This document shows positions 49,432-59,875 of a stretch of DNA of 64,000 nucleotides, one piece after another. Source of the DNA: Terana coerulea (taxonomy: Eukaryota; Basidiomycota; Agaricomycetes; Polyporales; Phanerochaetaceae); the NCBI GenBank assembly GCA_024811115.1, contig JAKOGH010000248.1:1-64000 (forward strand), in the 5' to 3' direction. A program made the translations under genes and the position numbers. The number at the start of each line of letters is the position of its first letter. Within the stretch, counting starts at the first letter, position 1. Below the pieces are notes generated by a model. That model did not search any database and was not told the origin of the DNA. It was given only the letters and a program-made list of their open reading frames with translations.

Positions 49432-51686
49432 CCCAGTGAGAAGTGACCAAAATGAGGTCTAGCGAGAGCCAACGTGGTCAAGCAGTGGAGTCGGATGGAT
49501 GGGAATGCAGGTCGTAGGATGGCGCCGCCGAATTTGGACTAAGACTTAGCACCAGCAAACGAGATGCGTCGTAGTAAAACGGATGAGGCTTGGGCGTCTA
49601 CGTCGATGGAGGGAGATGGACATCGTTTGGTAACGAGGCCCTGGTACCGCTGCAGCCGGTATTACCCTCGGTATATAGCCGTATCCATTTGTATCCATCC
49701 CTGTACAACGTTTTCAATTTCAATATGTCCATTTTCCTACTACAGCCTGTCAAAGCGACATCCTTCGTCCTCCAACACAGTAGAGCCCGTCCACAGCGCC
49801 CTCCATCTGCCTCCATCCACCACCTTCACCGGCATACAACCACATCAAGCCACATCCATCGTCCCCCTCCCACATTGGTATCCGCCTACTACCCCATCCG
49901 ACCCCATCCAGCCGCGCTACCTGGCCATCCTCGGCACACCCTTGGATTCATCGCCGCGTCGTCATCCACGCCAGAAAGCATGCCTGCGAGAACTATGAGA
50001 ACAAGCTGTGGTATGTAGTAGGATAGAATTCACCTTCGCGAGGGTAATGCACGTCATTTTTTCGATTTTCGTGCGTTCTTGCGTGTGGTCTACAATCAAA
50101 GCAACAGTCCGTCAGATACACAGGCATACATTGACGTACGTCTTAGCTGCATACCGTTTTCCCCTGTGCACGCTGCTCGTAGTCCTAGCGTGGTAGATCG
50201 GAGGCCATGAAGAAGTTAGTTGAGCGGGCGAATCAGCGTACATGACAGCGGACGCACCCTTTTCTCATTGCTGGACAGCTTCTCGTAGTACTCTTTGAAT
50301 TCTTCGCATGTTCCCGCAGGATATTTCCCCTTCCATTCACGGCCACAAAGGCCGCTGCACATAGGTTAGTGAGGCCATAGTCACGAAAGGTTATAGTACT
50401 CACCGAGCTGTTGCATGTTCTGTTGTAGTGAAGAGCTTGCTCTTCTTTTTGTTCGTGTTCGTCGCAGGTTTCCCGGTGTCTTGCGACGCATCTTCATGCT
50501 TGTCTTGAGTAGCCTTGCCGCCTTTGTGGTGTTGTCCTACATCATCATTCCCAGTGCACACCGCCGGTACAGGCTCAGGCAATTTGTCCCCAGAGGTTTC
50601 AGCAGGGCCGACAACGAGCGAGTCCACGGCAGCGAGAAGGTCCAAAGAGCTAGGCATAGCATCAAGATCAGCGTCGTCGAGAGGAGTTGATACATTGGAG
50701 TCAGACGAGCCACCAGAGAGAACAACAGGCTGAGCACAGGCAGCAGGACTAGAGCGCGGAACCAGAGCGGCGTGCAAAACTCCGGTGCTAGACTCGGAGC
50801 CAGGGTCCATGGCGTCGCCACTAGCGGGGTTGTCGGAGCGTACTATCGTGTCGCCAGAAGCTGCGCCTGTTGGTACACCACCTCCCGTCGTAGATGTCGC
50901 TGCGTCGACAGATCCCGAGTCGGCCGAGTGCAAATTGACAGCTGGCCGCGCCGCGCCGTTGGGCACAGACGGTTCACGTGGGGTAACTGGCGCAGGAGTC
51001 TTGGTCGACTTCGAGAAGGTACTGGAGAGATGCAATGTTACCGCTTACTAAGTAGCGAGAATATACGAGCTTACAAAGGGCTCGCTACAATGAGTCGAGG
51101 CTTGGCTACACTCTTCTTTGCAGGTGGGGCACCATCGTTATCTTCATTTTCTGCGCGCCGCTTTCCGAGGACTTTCTCCGATGGTTGCACAGCATTGTAG
51201 TCGGTGTTTGCGGAATGACCCGTGGATGGTGGGTTTCTTGATTGTCACCTCGGTCTCCACACCATCTTCGAGGTCAGCCACGTAAGCTGCACTTGTCTCC
51301 AATCGCAGCGGCGCGTGGTTGTGGTATGTAGATTTGCTCACGACCTGCAGGACGCCGTGGCATTGGTCGTCGCAGTCGCACCGGAATATATGGGATTTGG
51401 CGGACATGAAGGAAATTGAGAAATGATGGAAGTGGGTTAAATGTAGTGTATTACGGGAGCGATTACAGGTTAAGACACGGACAGAAGTCAGCCGAGACAA
51501 GGAGCGGAGTGGTGAGGACGCAGGTCAATGTAGGAGTCGGAAGGTTAGACACGCAGTCGGTCGACGCGCGTACGCGCAGTCGAATAAGCGCCGGCGTTTG
51601 ACTGCGTTTGATCAGGACGGATCGGACTAACGCTGAAGCACTGGGCTTGCTCTCGCTGGACCTCATTTTGGTCACTTCTCACTGGG
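49432..51686 (-). mobile_element. TIR DNA element, family E, copy 1
   Basis: 2.25 kb bounded by inverted ends CCCAGTGAGAAGTGAC (49432) and its complement (to 51686); the similarity extends about 35 bp inward at each end. The first 145 bp and the last about 100 bp match the element at 55019-56637. Flanks share CCTCACT (left, adjacent; right, 3 bp away), so the duplication is imperfect. It holds a minus-strand gene remnant (50258-51408). The superfamily is unproven; 8-bp duplications occur in hAT and KDZ elements. Confidence 0.75.
50258..51408 (-). pseudogene. Transposon-borne Cys-cluster protein remnant
   Basis: Minus-strand multi-exon remnant inside the family E element. ATG 51408 begins a Cys-cluster domain, FRCDCDDQCHGVLQVVSKST followed by YHNHAP, which recalls the N-terminal cysteine motif of fungal Tnp2/KDZ-type transposase proteins (from memory, low certainty). 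A frame change follows near 51250. A low-complexity Ser/Thr/Asp region is encoded at 50404-51035, and a further exon near 50260-50355 encodes CGREWKGKYPAGTCEEFKEY. No catalytic transposase domain follows before the element ends, so it is a truncated carrier gene. It could instead be a captured host gene. Confidence 0.5.
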
Positions 51687-53998
51687 AGGCCTCACTTCGC
51701 GTCCCTACGTACGACTCTAAGGCTTCCCTTTCGGCCAACGTGTCCGAGCTGTGGCAACTGCAACATCGTGGTTTCTGTCTGTTAACGCTTCACAGCTGCA
51801 TTCACTATGCCTGCGCCCTCGGGCCTTTGCTTACACATTATGCCCAGCACATCTCCATCACCGATGTGGTGTTAAGACTTTGTGATGAATGCGGGTCCGT
51901 CGTACACTACTTCCACGCGTATAGTCGGCCTTTCGTCGTCATCCCCCGGAATGGCATGGACTCCCACGTCATAGGTCATATCCTGCACAACAGCGAACCA
52001 TTGAACACCCGTCAGCTGCAAGCCCCTCCTTCTGCCGTCATGTACCCCCGTCGTCAGCCTTTTCCTCCGCGTAATTCCTCGCCACAACGCGTCGTCCCTC
52101 GTTGAAGAGCTTGGTCATGCCCATGCGATCTCGCGGTACGTCCCGCTTGTAGTCGTCTTAGTTTACTTATCTCGCTGGTTATTCTTAAATTTTGTTTTAG
52201 GCTACAGTGCGTTATCCATGTGTATTTCTTCCCATAGCAAATATTGAAAATCGCGCATGTTAAAGTGTAACCAGGATACTCACATAAGTACGTGTCCTTG
52301 GACGTGAGCGTGCTCCGCAGTTGCTCGCCTGCAGCACTTGGGTTGCTGACGACCTCGTCCTATTTATAGCTTACCGGCTCTGGAGAATGGAGGAGTGCCA
52401 ACGAGACGACGCGTGTGCGAAGACCTATAGAGGGAGCCTCCGTGCAGCCGTCCGACCTGCGTCATGTTACACCCGTCTCGTGCTTTCAGTCCCCAGGCCT
52501 CCCTCACAAACCATACACGCTACGCGCATCAGCGGCGCCACTCGTCTTCTGTATGTATACGCCCCGTGTTTGCCTTGTCGATTATCTCAGCCCACGTGCC
52601 CATAGACCTTCGCCAAAGCCCGCCGCCGCCCGCCCAACCCACCGCTCGTGGTGTACATGTACCTAGTCGTACGCACTTTAAACCGCCAGATTCAAAACAA
52701 AAACAAAAACCCCCACCGCTCGCACGGCACCGACACGATTGCGCAAGGCGCTTCATCTTTGCCGCCAGCTCCTGTCTTTCGCGGCTCTGCACGCCCGCCA
52801 CCAGCAAGCAGCGGCGCCGACAAGCTGTCGCCACGCACGACCACTCGCGCCGGCGCATGTCCCCACGTCTGGCTAACACCATAGCAGCCTTTCCGCCCCT
52901 CGTCTCAAGCGTTTTCCGGTGCAGCTCGTCCACCCTGGCGCCGCTCCACGATCGCCGTGCATGCCCCCACACGCTCGCCTGGGGCCGACATGTGCCCTGC
53001 ACCTCACTATCGCGCCTCACACCGGCCGACGCGCGTTTTGCCACTCTACGCGCATGTATCCCCGCGGCCTCGCACACCGCGCTTCCGCTCACAGACCGCG
53101 CCACGCCTGCCACAAAACCGACGTGCTTGCCATGGCGCATCGTCTCCGGAACGCGCCGAACCGCTACAGCTCGAGAAGCCACACACACCATCCACCGCCG
53201 CCGATCTGTCTTTCGGATCCCGTGGCGTACCTTTGGCAGTCTCGCGTTGTCGCCCACATCTTTGCTCTGTCTACTCATCCCCCAGTCGAACATGTCTGTT
53301 TACTGCCGTAGCAACATGGTACTCATGTATTGTTCGAGAACAAAAATCACATATAATACGTCTCGGGCACAACGACAAGCACAAAATGAACCTAAACCTC
53401 TCGCCAAACGGACAGAAACACAACGCCCGCACGCGGTATGAGGCCAGCGTTCCGCGCTACACATAGCGTGCACCGGGTCTACGACGACGTACAACACACA
53501 AAAAAAATGCAGCCAAACCCCGCCCAGGAGGCCAGGGCTGCCCCACGGCATCAGTGACCCCTCCCGCTCGGCGCCGCTTGTACCTTGACAGCAGCATGGA
53601 GCGGAGCAGAGCCGAAGGCGCGCAAGTTGCGGTTCGCCCTCGTCCTTCATATGTCAGCGCTGAAGAGCCGGCGGGCAAGAGGACGGGCTGTGCACCCGTG
53701 CGAAACCGTCGCGCGAATGCATACCAGGGAAATGCGGAGCGTTTCAGCGGCCCGCCATGTCCCAAAAGCCCAAGAGGCAGTGGCGCGGGCTGAAGCACGC
53801 ATTGGAGACGCGCCGCCGCCGCGCGGGCGATGTGTACACCGGCAACGCAGCGCGAGATCCGCCCAAGGGCGTGCATGTGGGGTTTTGCGGCGACATGTCG
53901 CGGGCCCGTAGGCCGCCTGCTGCAGATTGCAGCGAGTGCTAATCTGCCCACAGCGTGAGGGCACGCGTTCGACAGAGAGAGGCCGGAATGCTTGTGCT
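51687..53998. other. C-rich gene-free stretch
   Basis: 2.3 kb. Long open frames on both strands (52464-53441 plus, 52529-53293 minus) come from a strongly C-rich plus strand with few stop codons; neither encodes a recognisable fold. Confidence 0.5.
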
Positions 53999-54635
53999 TA
54001 GTGTTGCCGAAGTTCAGTTCGGTTCGGCGGTTCAGAACCAGAACCGATGAACCGAACTGTGTGGTTCAGTTTGGTTCGGTTCTGGTTCGGCCTCTAGATA
54101 ACTTGGTTTGGTTCTTGGTTCGGGGCATGGCTGTCACGCTCTGAACCAAGTTCGAACTGGTTCGAACTGTGAACCATGTATATGTTATGTAGTGTATTTG
54201 TACTGGGATTCATAGAGAAAAGTACATGAACTTACTTACTATAGCATGTCTAAACTATTTTTCATTGTTGTGCTTGTAAACTGAGCATCAAATGTCACTC
54301 TGCTTATGTTTTGGTGTATATATGATGCCATCAATAGCTGCCAAAAAGGCAACTGGCAGCCTCTATCAGACACTGAGCTTCAAAACATCATAATGTAAGG
54401 CTTTTGCACTATACAAACTCTTCTAGATGTCAATATATAACTCTATTATAATCTACCATTGCAATTATACTGATTTGACAGAGTAAAGCTGATATATACA
54501 TGGTTCAATGGTTCGAACCAGTTCATACTGGTTCAGTTCAGTTCAGTTCAGGTTCGGCTGCTAAACACTTGGTTCTGGTTCTGGTTTGGACAAAAATGGA
54601 CCCGAACCGAACTGAACTGAACTTCGGCAACACTA
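53999..54635. mobile_element. hAT-like MITE, family B, copy 2
   Basis: 637-bp copy of 38756-39781 without the nested family D insertion. Ends TAGTGTTGCCGAAG and complement. Flanks CTTGTGCT (53991-53998) and ATTGTGCT (54636-54643) form an 8-bp duplication with one mismatch. The internal sequence matches copy 1 closely. Confidence 0.9.
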
Positions 54636-55018
54636 ATTGTGCTTACTGTCGAAAAGCGTCCTCTGCAGGCAGTCGACGCGCTTTGGATGCGTGTCGGCCA
54701 CTCGCCCCTGCAACGCAGTTCCGATGCAGGGCTGCAGTGCAGAGGGATCTTGAAACATCGTAAGCATCACTCAACGTGCAAAGCGTATGGACGTGAGCGC
54801 AGCACCGAGTATTGCGTGCAGCACAGGATATCCCGAGCACAATCCTTGGCTGCGCGCACGAGCTATCTCCAGGAGAAATGCTCCCGGGGTGTGCGCACGT
54901 GAGCATTTTCACTTGTGAATTGTCACGGAAGCGTACCTTCTGCTTGAGAGGTCGGGCGTAAACGCACTAATGCTGAGTCTTCCACGCTAAAGTCAACCCA
55001 AAAGGCGACAGATCAACC
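54636..55018. other. Spacer between two transposons
   Basis: 380 bp between the family B copy and the family E copy. No feature beyond the target repeats at each edge. Confidence 0.5.
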
Positions 55019-56637
55019 CCCAGTGAGAAGTGACAAAAATGAGGTACAGCGAGAGCCAATGCCGTCCAGCTGACTCCAACAGTGGAGTTGGATGGATGGG
55101 AATGCAAGTCGTAGGATGGCGCCGCCAAATCTGGACTAAGAGTTAGCACCAGCAAACGAGATGTGTCGTGGTCCGTCTTGCGGAGCTGTGTGAGAGCGCC
55201 GGATGGACCTGGTTGGACAGTTGAATGCACAGTGATTGGTTGCACTTATATCCACATCGCGACAGGGAAATATAGCAGGGTCAAACAGTATGCATTCACA
55301 TCTAACAGATATGTACATCAGCAAAGTTGCATTGGCGCTGAGCGGTACTGACAGGTACTGATGAAGCCATCTCAGCGCGCTTCAGTCCCTTCAGTGCTGT
55401 CAGCGCCCGCCAGTCTCAGTAGTCGTTTTGAGCGCTCTCAGACGTTTTTGACCCCTCTTGCATCCGACTCTTGCAGCAAAGCTTCGGTGAGTAAACCATC
55501 ATCATTCACGTCCAGCATAGATTATGAAACAAGAGGAACTAAGAAAATACAAAATCTAGTAAAACTCCGGCTTCAGCAGGGCTCGAACTTCGGTTCCAAA
55601 CTGTTCGTCAGTGCTCTCAGTGCCCGTCAGCGCTCATCAGTCGTCAGCGCTTGTACGTTTTGCTGATGTACAAGCAAGCCTATTCTAGATCTAAAACTGG
55701 CTATTTAACCGAAATCCAACCACCTCCAACCGCCTCCGTCATCTACTGCAACCAGCCAAGCTCTGGTGTTTGCGCCTGCTGCGTCCCCCGATGTGAGCCC
55801 ATTCTCCCACAGTGGTGCTGGTAGATTGCATCGGCTGCGTTATCGTTGTTCTTGTCGTTGTCGTGACCAAGACAGCTGCCATCCCACTCAGCAACCTGGA
55901 CACACTCTGCACAATCCTGTAGTGAGCGAGGCAAGACATTTATTTAGTGAATGATATGCGTGCCTGTGGGGGCGCCATGCGCATATTTGCGACCCTCCCC
56001 AGATATAAGCGTGGATAATAGGGACAGCACAAGGTCTCTGAATACTGTGGTGAGCACTGCAATGAAGCCGCAGTAGGTATACAACACACCGTGAAGCCTA
56101 CGCTGACCAAACAGCTCTCCTGACGTCACACCCGAAAGCTGGTAGCCAGTAGTATGGTAGAATCCAGTCAAGTCAGAGCAAGTTTACACATACGAAAGGC
56201 AAGACCTCTCACCTGTGCAAAGAGATTTGCGGTATGTGTGACTCATGGTTGTCGACTGAGACGATGGGGGAGAGGACAAGGATACCCGTCACTGCATCGA
56301 GAACGCGTGCAGGTATAAGACGTCCGGGCGATGCCGCACTCGGTTCGTGCACGAACAAGCGCCAGTCGAAGGGCCGGGTCGAGCGCAAGCATGCATGAAG
56401 ACGGCTAGGTGCATGCGCGCACACGCACATAGGCTGCACTTGCATGCTTGGCTAGGGGAGGGAGGGAGGACATCGAAGGCAGCTGGCCATGGGAGAGTGC
56501 ATCGAAGCCCAATCAAAGCTCAGCAGGCCCATGAATAAACGCCGGTGTTGCACTGTGCTGGCTCTCGCAGGATTGGACTAAGACCGCTTGACCACGTTGG
56601 CTCTCGCTGGACCTCATTTTGGTCACTTCTCACTGGG
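55019..56637. mobile_element. TIR DNA element, family E, copy 2 (carries nested MITE)
   Basis: 1.62-kb relative of 49432-51686 with the same inverted ends CCCAGTGAGAAGTGAC and complement, flanked by GATCAACC (55011-55018) and GATCAACT (56638-56645), an 8-bp duplication with one mismatch. A family D MITE is nested at 55316-55668. The middle differs from copy 1, and no protein is recognisable. Confidence 0.8.
55316..55668 (-). mobile_element. MITE family D, copy 2
   Basis: 353-bp reverse-complement match to 38926-39279 with ends CATCAGCAAA; flanked by TA on both sides. Nested in the family E element. Confidence 0.8.
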
Positions 56638-56975
56638 GATCAACTGTGAGAGCTGTACACTCATGTTTTCCGAACGCTGGCCGAAAGTAGTTTTTCCTGG
56701 GTAGAGTACAGTCTTGAACCGGTCTATGAGACACCCAAATTAGTGTGTACTCTGGGGGAACTGGATGAGGAGATATCCTCAGTAAAAGTAGCGGGATGCA
56801 AACTTGCGCACATCATATGTGTCTACAAATATAATTGAGGGGCATGAGCGAGAATCTATCTTGCCAGCACAATGCCGAGCGTGCAAGTCTGCGCATAAGG
56901 CACCCCAGTCCTTGCAACACCCGAAAATGGCTCTGATGCCCACGTAAAAGGAAATCGATCAAACCGTGGCGCCAC

Positions 56976-57238
56976 TTAGCGCTCCTCGCACATCTTGTCG
57001 TCGCTGTTCTCCTCCTCGCTTTCCTCGTCGTCTGCGTCCTCTCCTGTGTCCTCATCTACAATAATCTTGAGTCTCGGCACTGGTTTCAACAACCTCCCGG
57101 TCAGCTTCGGCCTATTTCGGTGTGCGCTGCCAGACAAATGCCCACGTGGACCGTATTTCAAGCGCTTAAGCAAGCTCTCGCTCTCGTCCACTTTCCGACG
57201 TCGGATGCCCGGCACCACAAACCACTCATTGCCTTACC
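56976..57238 (-). pseudogene. Unidentified C-terminal fragment with acidic tail
   Basis: Minus-strand frame reads EWFVVPGIRRRKVDESESLL, then a basic stretch (RNRPKLTGRLLKPVPRLKI), then an acidic end (GEDADDEESEEENSDD) before a stop at 56976-56978. It is open upstream to about 57238 without a convincing start. The basic-then-acidic pattern looks like a real protein C-terminus, perhaps of a transposon protein, but I cannot name it. Confidence 0.35.
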
Positions 57239-57620
57239 TCCAGAACTAGCGGGATTCACAAAGGATAGCTACGAGGTACATTAAATGAGATCTCCGAGTG
57301 CATGGACTGTCTACCTGATTTTTGGTGTAGATATCAAAATTGGTGTATGTGATCAAAACTGGCCTTTTCGCCCCTACACAAGCAACAGTTCGACGTAGCA
57401 TTGTGAATCGCTGGTGCATTGAAGGTACATTGACTAGTACTACTGTACATTTTTTTTGTGATTTTATAAGCCCGAGAACGAAAGTTTTGAGGTGTGTTGC
57501 AAGGAGTGGTGGTGTCTCAAGGACTGGTTGAAGACTGTAGACAGAATCAACTTGAAATATGGCGAACGGTTACGCGTCTGCCGAAAGGCTCATGGGCGTG
57601 ACGGCAGAAGGCAGGCGGTA

Positions 57621-57665
57621 CATGACCGTCACAATTGATCCGTTGTAGCCATGACGGTCACACAT
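57621..57665 (+). promoter_or_regulatory. GTCAC promoter block of MYND copy E
   Basis: TGACCGTCACAATTGATC and, about 15 bp on, TGACGGTCACAC, about 105-150 bp before the ATG at 57772. Nearly identical to the block of copy B. Confidence 0.5.
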
Positions 57666-57771
57666 GTTCAACGTGACCGCCTCGCGTCGAGCTGCATCGG
57701 TCATTCCGAGTCCACCGAGCACCTTTCGACTTACAGCGACTTCGCGCAGCCTCGTTATCACGGCATTCGTT

Positions 57772-58923
57772 ATGACAAAAAATAGGCCCGACATGAACAC
57801 CTCCAGCGCAGCCCGGGAGAAGTCCTGGGAGCGAGACCTGGAGCTTTGCTTCGATACGTACAGCCAGCTCCCAGGCAACTAACTGCCCTTTTCACGGAGG
57901 AAATGTTGGCGCTAGTGGATCTAGAGGCAAGCTGGAGGCCCGGCTCACGGATCCCGCTGCCAAGAGAATTGCAAGAGAGACGGGAAAATGAAGTAGAGAT
58001 TTGGGGACCTTCAAGAACTTGGAGCATGCATGCTTCATCTACGCGCTCCCATAGTCTAAGCTTCCTCCTGGCAAGAAATTGCTGGGGTGCAGCAAGTGTA
58101 GTCAAATCAAACGGCGTATCTGCTATTGCTCATGGTAAGTCTCCTCTTGTAACGCCATACCGGGCCGTAGTCATGCTTTTCGTAGCGAGTGCCAAACGAA
58201 GGACTGGGAAAGTGGCAAGCCCTGGCCTCATAAGTTGATATGTGGAAAACTGCTAGACGAAGAGAAGCTCCAAGACATTCAACAGCAGGCACAGACCCGA
58301 AAGCCCGCCCCAACTACCACGCCATGGCTCCCGGACGCAGATCCTTTCTGCAAGCGGTCACCTGCGCTCCTACATCAGCTCTCCTCCGTTGGAGTAGCAA
58401 ATGACTATATCTTGTACGTCCAGCATTGTAATCAATGCCTCGCAGCTTATTAACGCTGCTGCAAGGTCATACACCCTGACCCAATGCTGATGATCCAGGT
58501 ATTTGCATTTCAAATGAGCATGGAGGTACGTTCGTGTAACGGATTCACTATGCTATAATTCTAAGCGAGTGCTTCCAGACAAAGTCCGTTTCCTAATCCA
58601 CCGAAATCGAGGTGGGGCATACAATCCGCTTGTTGTGCTCTACATGACTAAGACTGTTATCCACAGCTTTTCGCAACGGCGACAAGCGGGCGGCGAATGT
58701 GGTGCACGCTTACGTTCTGTCTGGTTTGCACCATACCGGAGTCTCTCCGCTGCACCTACGCAAGCAACTCGAGTCCGAGTACGGCTTCCCGATAGCTGAT
58801 GTGGACTACCGGCTGGTCGACGTGCAGACCGGTGCTGTGAGCCGCAGCGAGCTACAGCTTGTTCACGATACCATCAAGATGCAGGCCGACTGGTGGAATG
58901 CGAAGAAAGCGGCGTCTGCATGA
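57772..58923 (+). pseudogene. MYND zinc-finger paralog (copy E) with internal deletion
   Basis: The start NRPDMNTSSAAREKSWERDL matches copies B and D, followed by an early stop after QLPGN (57880). Right after the segment equivalent to LTALFTEEMLALVDL the sequence jumps to the exon 2 motif DPAAKRIA, so about 400 bp encoding the central conserved block is missing. The finger half is GCSKCSQIKRRICYC, interrupted by stops; the second half TKDWESGKPWPHKLICGKLL has its first Cys region altered (ECQTKD). The C-terminal exon 58666-58923 (FRNGDKRAANVVHAYVLSG, LRKQLESEYGFPIAD) is open. The 3' flank resembles that of copy D, so D and E are close relatives. Confidence 0.85.
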
Positions 58924-59875
58924 GGACCCGGCTGCGGCAAGTCCCTTCGATGTAGTTCATCCCAACGTCGTGAGTTGTCGCGCCATGCTACCTATGCCAG
59001 TCATCTGATTCCAAGTCCGGAGGATCACGCGCTTCATGTAACATGCTTGAACCCACCGACGCCTCGTGCGTTCGATGTATACTTGTGTTTGCAACAGCAA
59101 CGTTGATTATTCATGCTCTTACCTGGATACAATGTGCTCGGCACGGTCTGTCATACAGGTTGCGAAATATCCTTGCACATGATGAGTGCCCATTGTATTC
59201 CCGTAACTGCGATCACGGAGGATTCTATACACGCATCCGACTGCGGTCGTTTACGTGAACGCACCCTCAGTATCCCGGGCCCTACTTATCTCGTGTTGGC
59301 ATGCGAGCCGTCTCGTCTCACGCACCCCTGCATCAATGCAGGAAGACATGGCAGACGTCAGCCTGCCCCACGTTGTGCCTCCGGACAGGTCCCGGCCTGT
59401 TCATGACATTGACAGTCGCATCTGCGATCTCCACCATCAGGCTCTCGTCCGGGCCATTCGAGTGATCCCGCCAATTTCACGCGCTGCTGTGTCTTCGATC
59501 GCTCCGTTTCTGTGAATGCCCTCGGACATGACCGTCGCCAGTCCCGCGGGCTGAGGGACCCACGTAATCACGTTTGAAAACTTTGCGTTGAGACACTCGC
59601 AAGTTGAGCACGAGACGCATTGATTGGTGGGTATTACACTACTGCAGACAACATCTCTTCGAATAGTACACTAGGCAGCAGACAGAGGCGTGTATAAAAA
59701 GCAAAGATTAGAGCAATGGTAGGTATAAAGGAGCAAGCATCGAGACACAAGCTCGTGGAAGAAGACGAGACAATACCTAGGTATACGATAGATGGCGCGA
59801 GCAACGCGAGACATAAGAAACAGACACCGTCCCGATGGTCCAACCGCCACCCCAAGCAAACAGCCGTCTAGGCCC
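58924..59875. other. 3' flank of MYND copy E and 3' region of the C2H2 gene
   Basis: The first part is similar to the 3' flank of copy D. An ORF at 59255-59515 has no recognisable domain. Confidence 0.5.

Noticed and set aside
49250..49440. Possible further MYND fragment (AQFNVQLL, similar to AEFNVEL at 7880)
   Set aside because: Only a short match; upstream and downstream sequences do not align with the MYND copies.
52464..53441. Long ORFs on both strands (plus 325 codons; minus 254 codons at 52529-53293)
   Set aside because: The region is strongly C-rich with few stop codons in any frame, both translations are low-complexity without a fold, and no splice or promoter context supports either.
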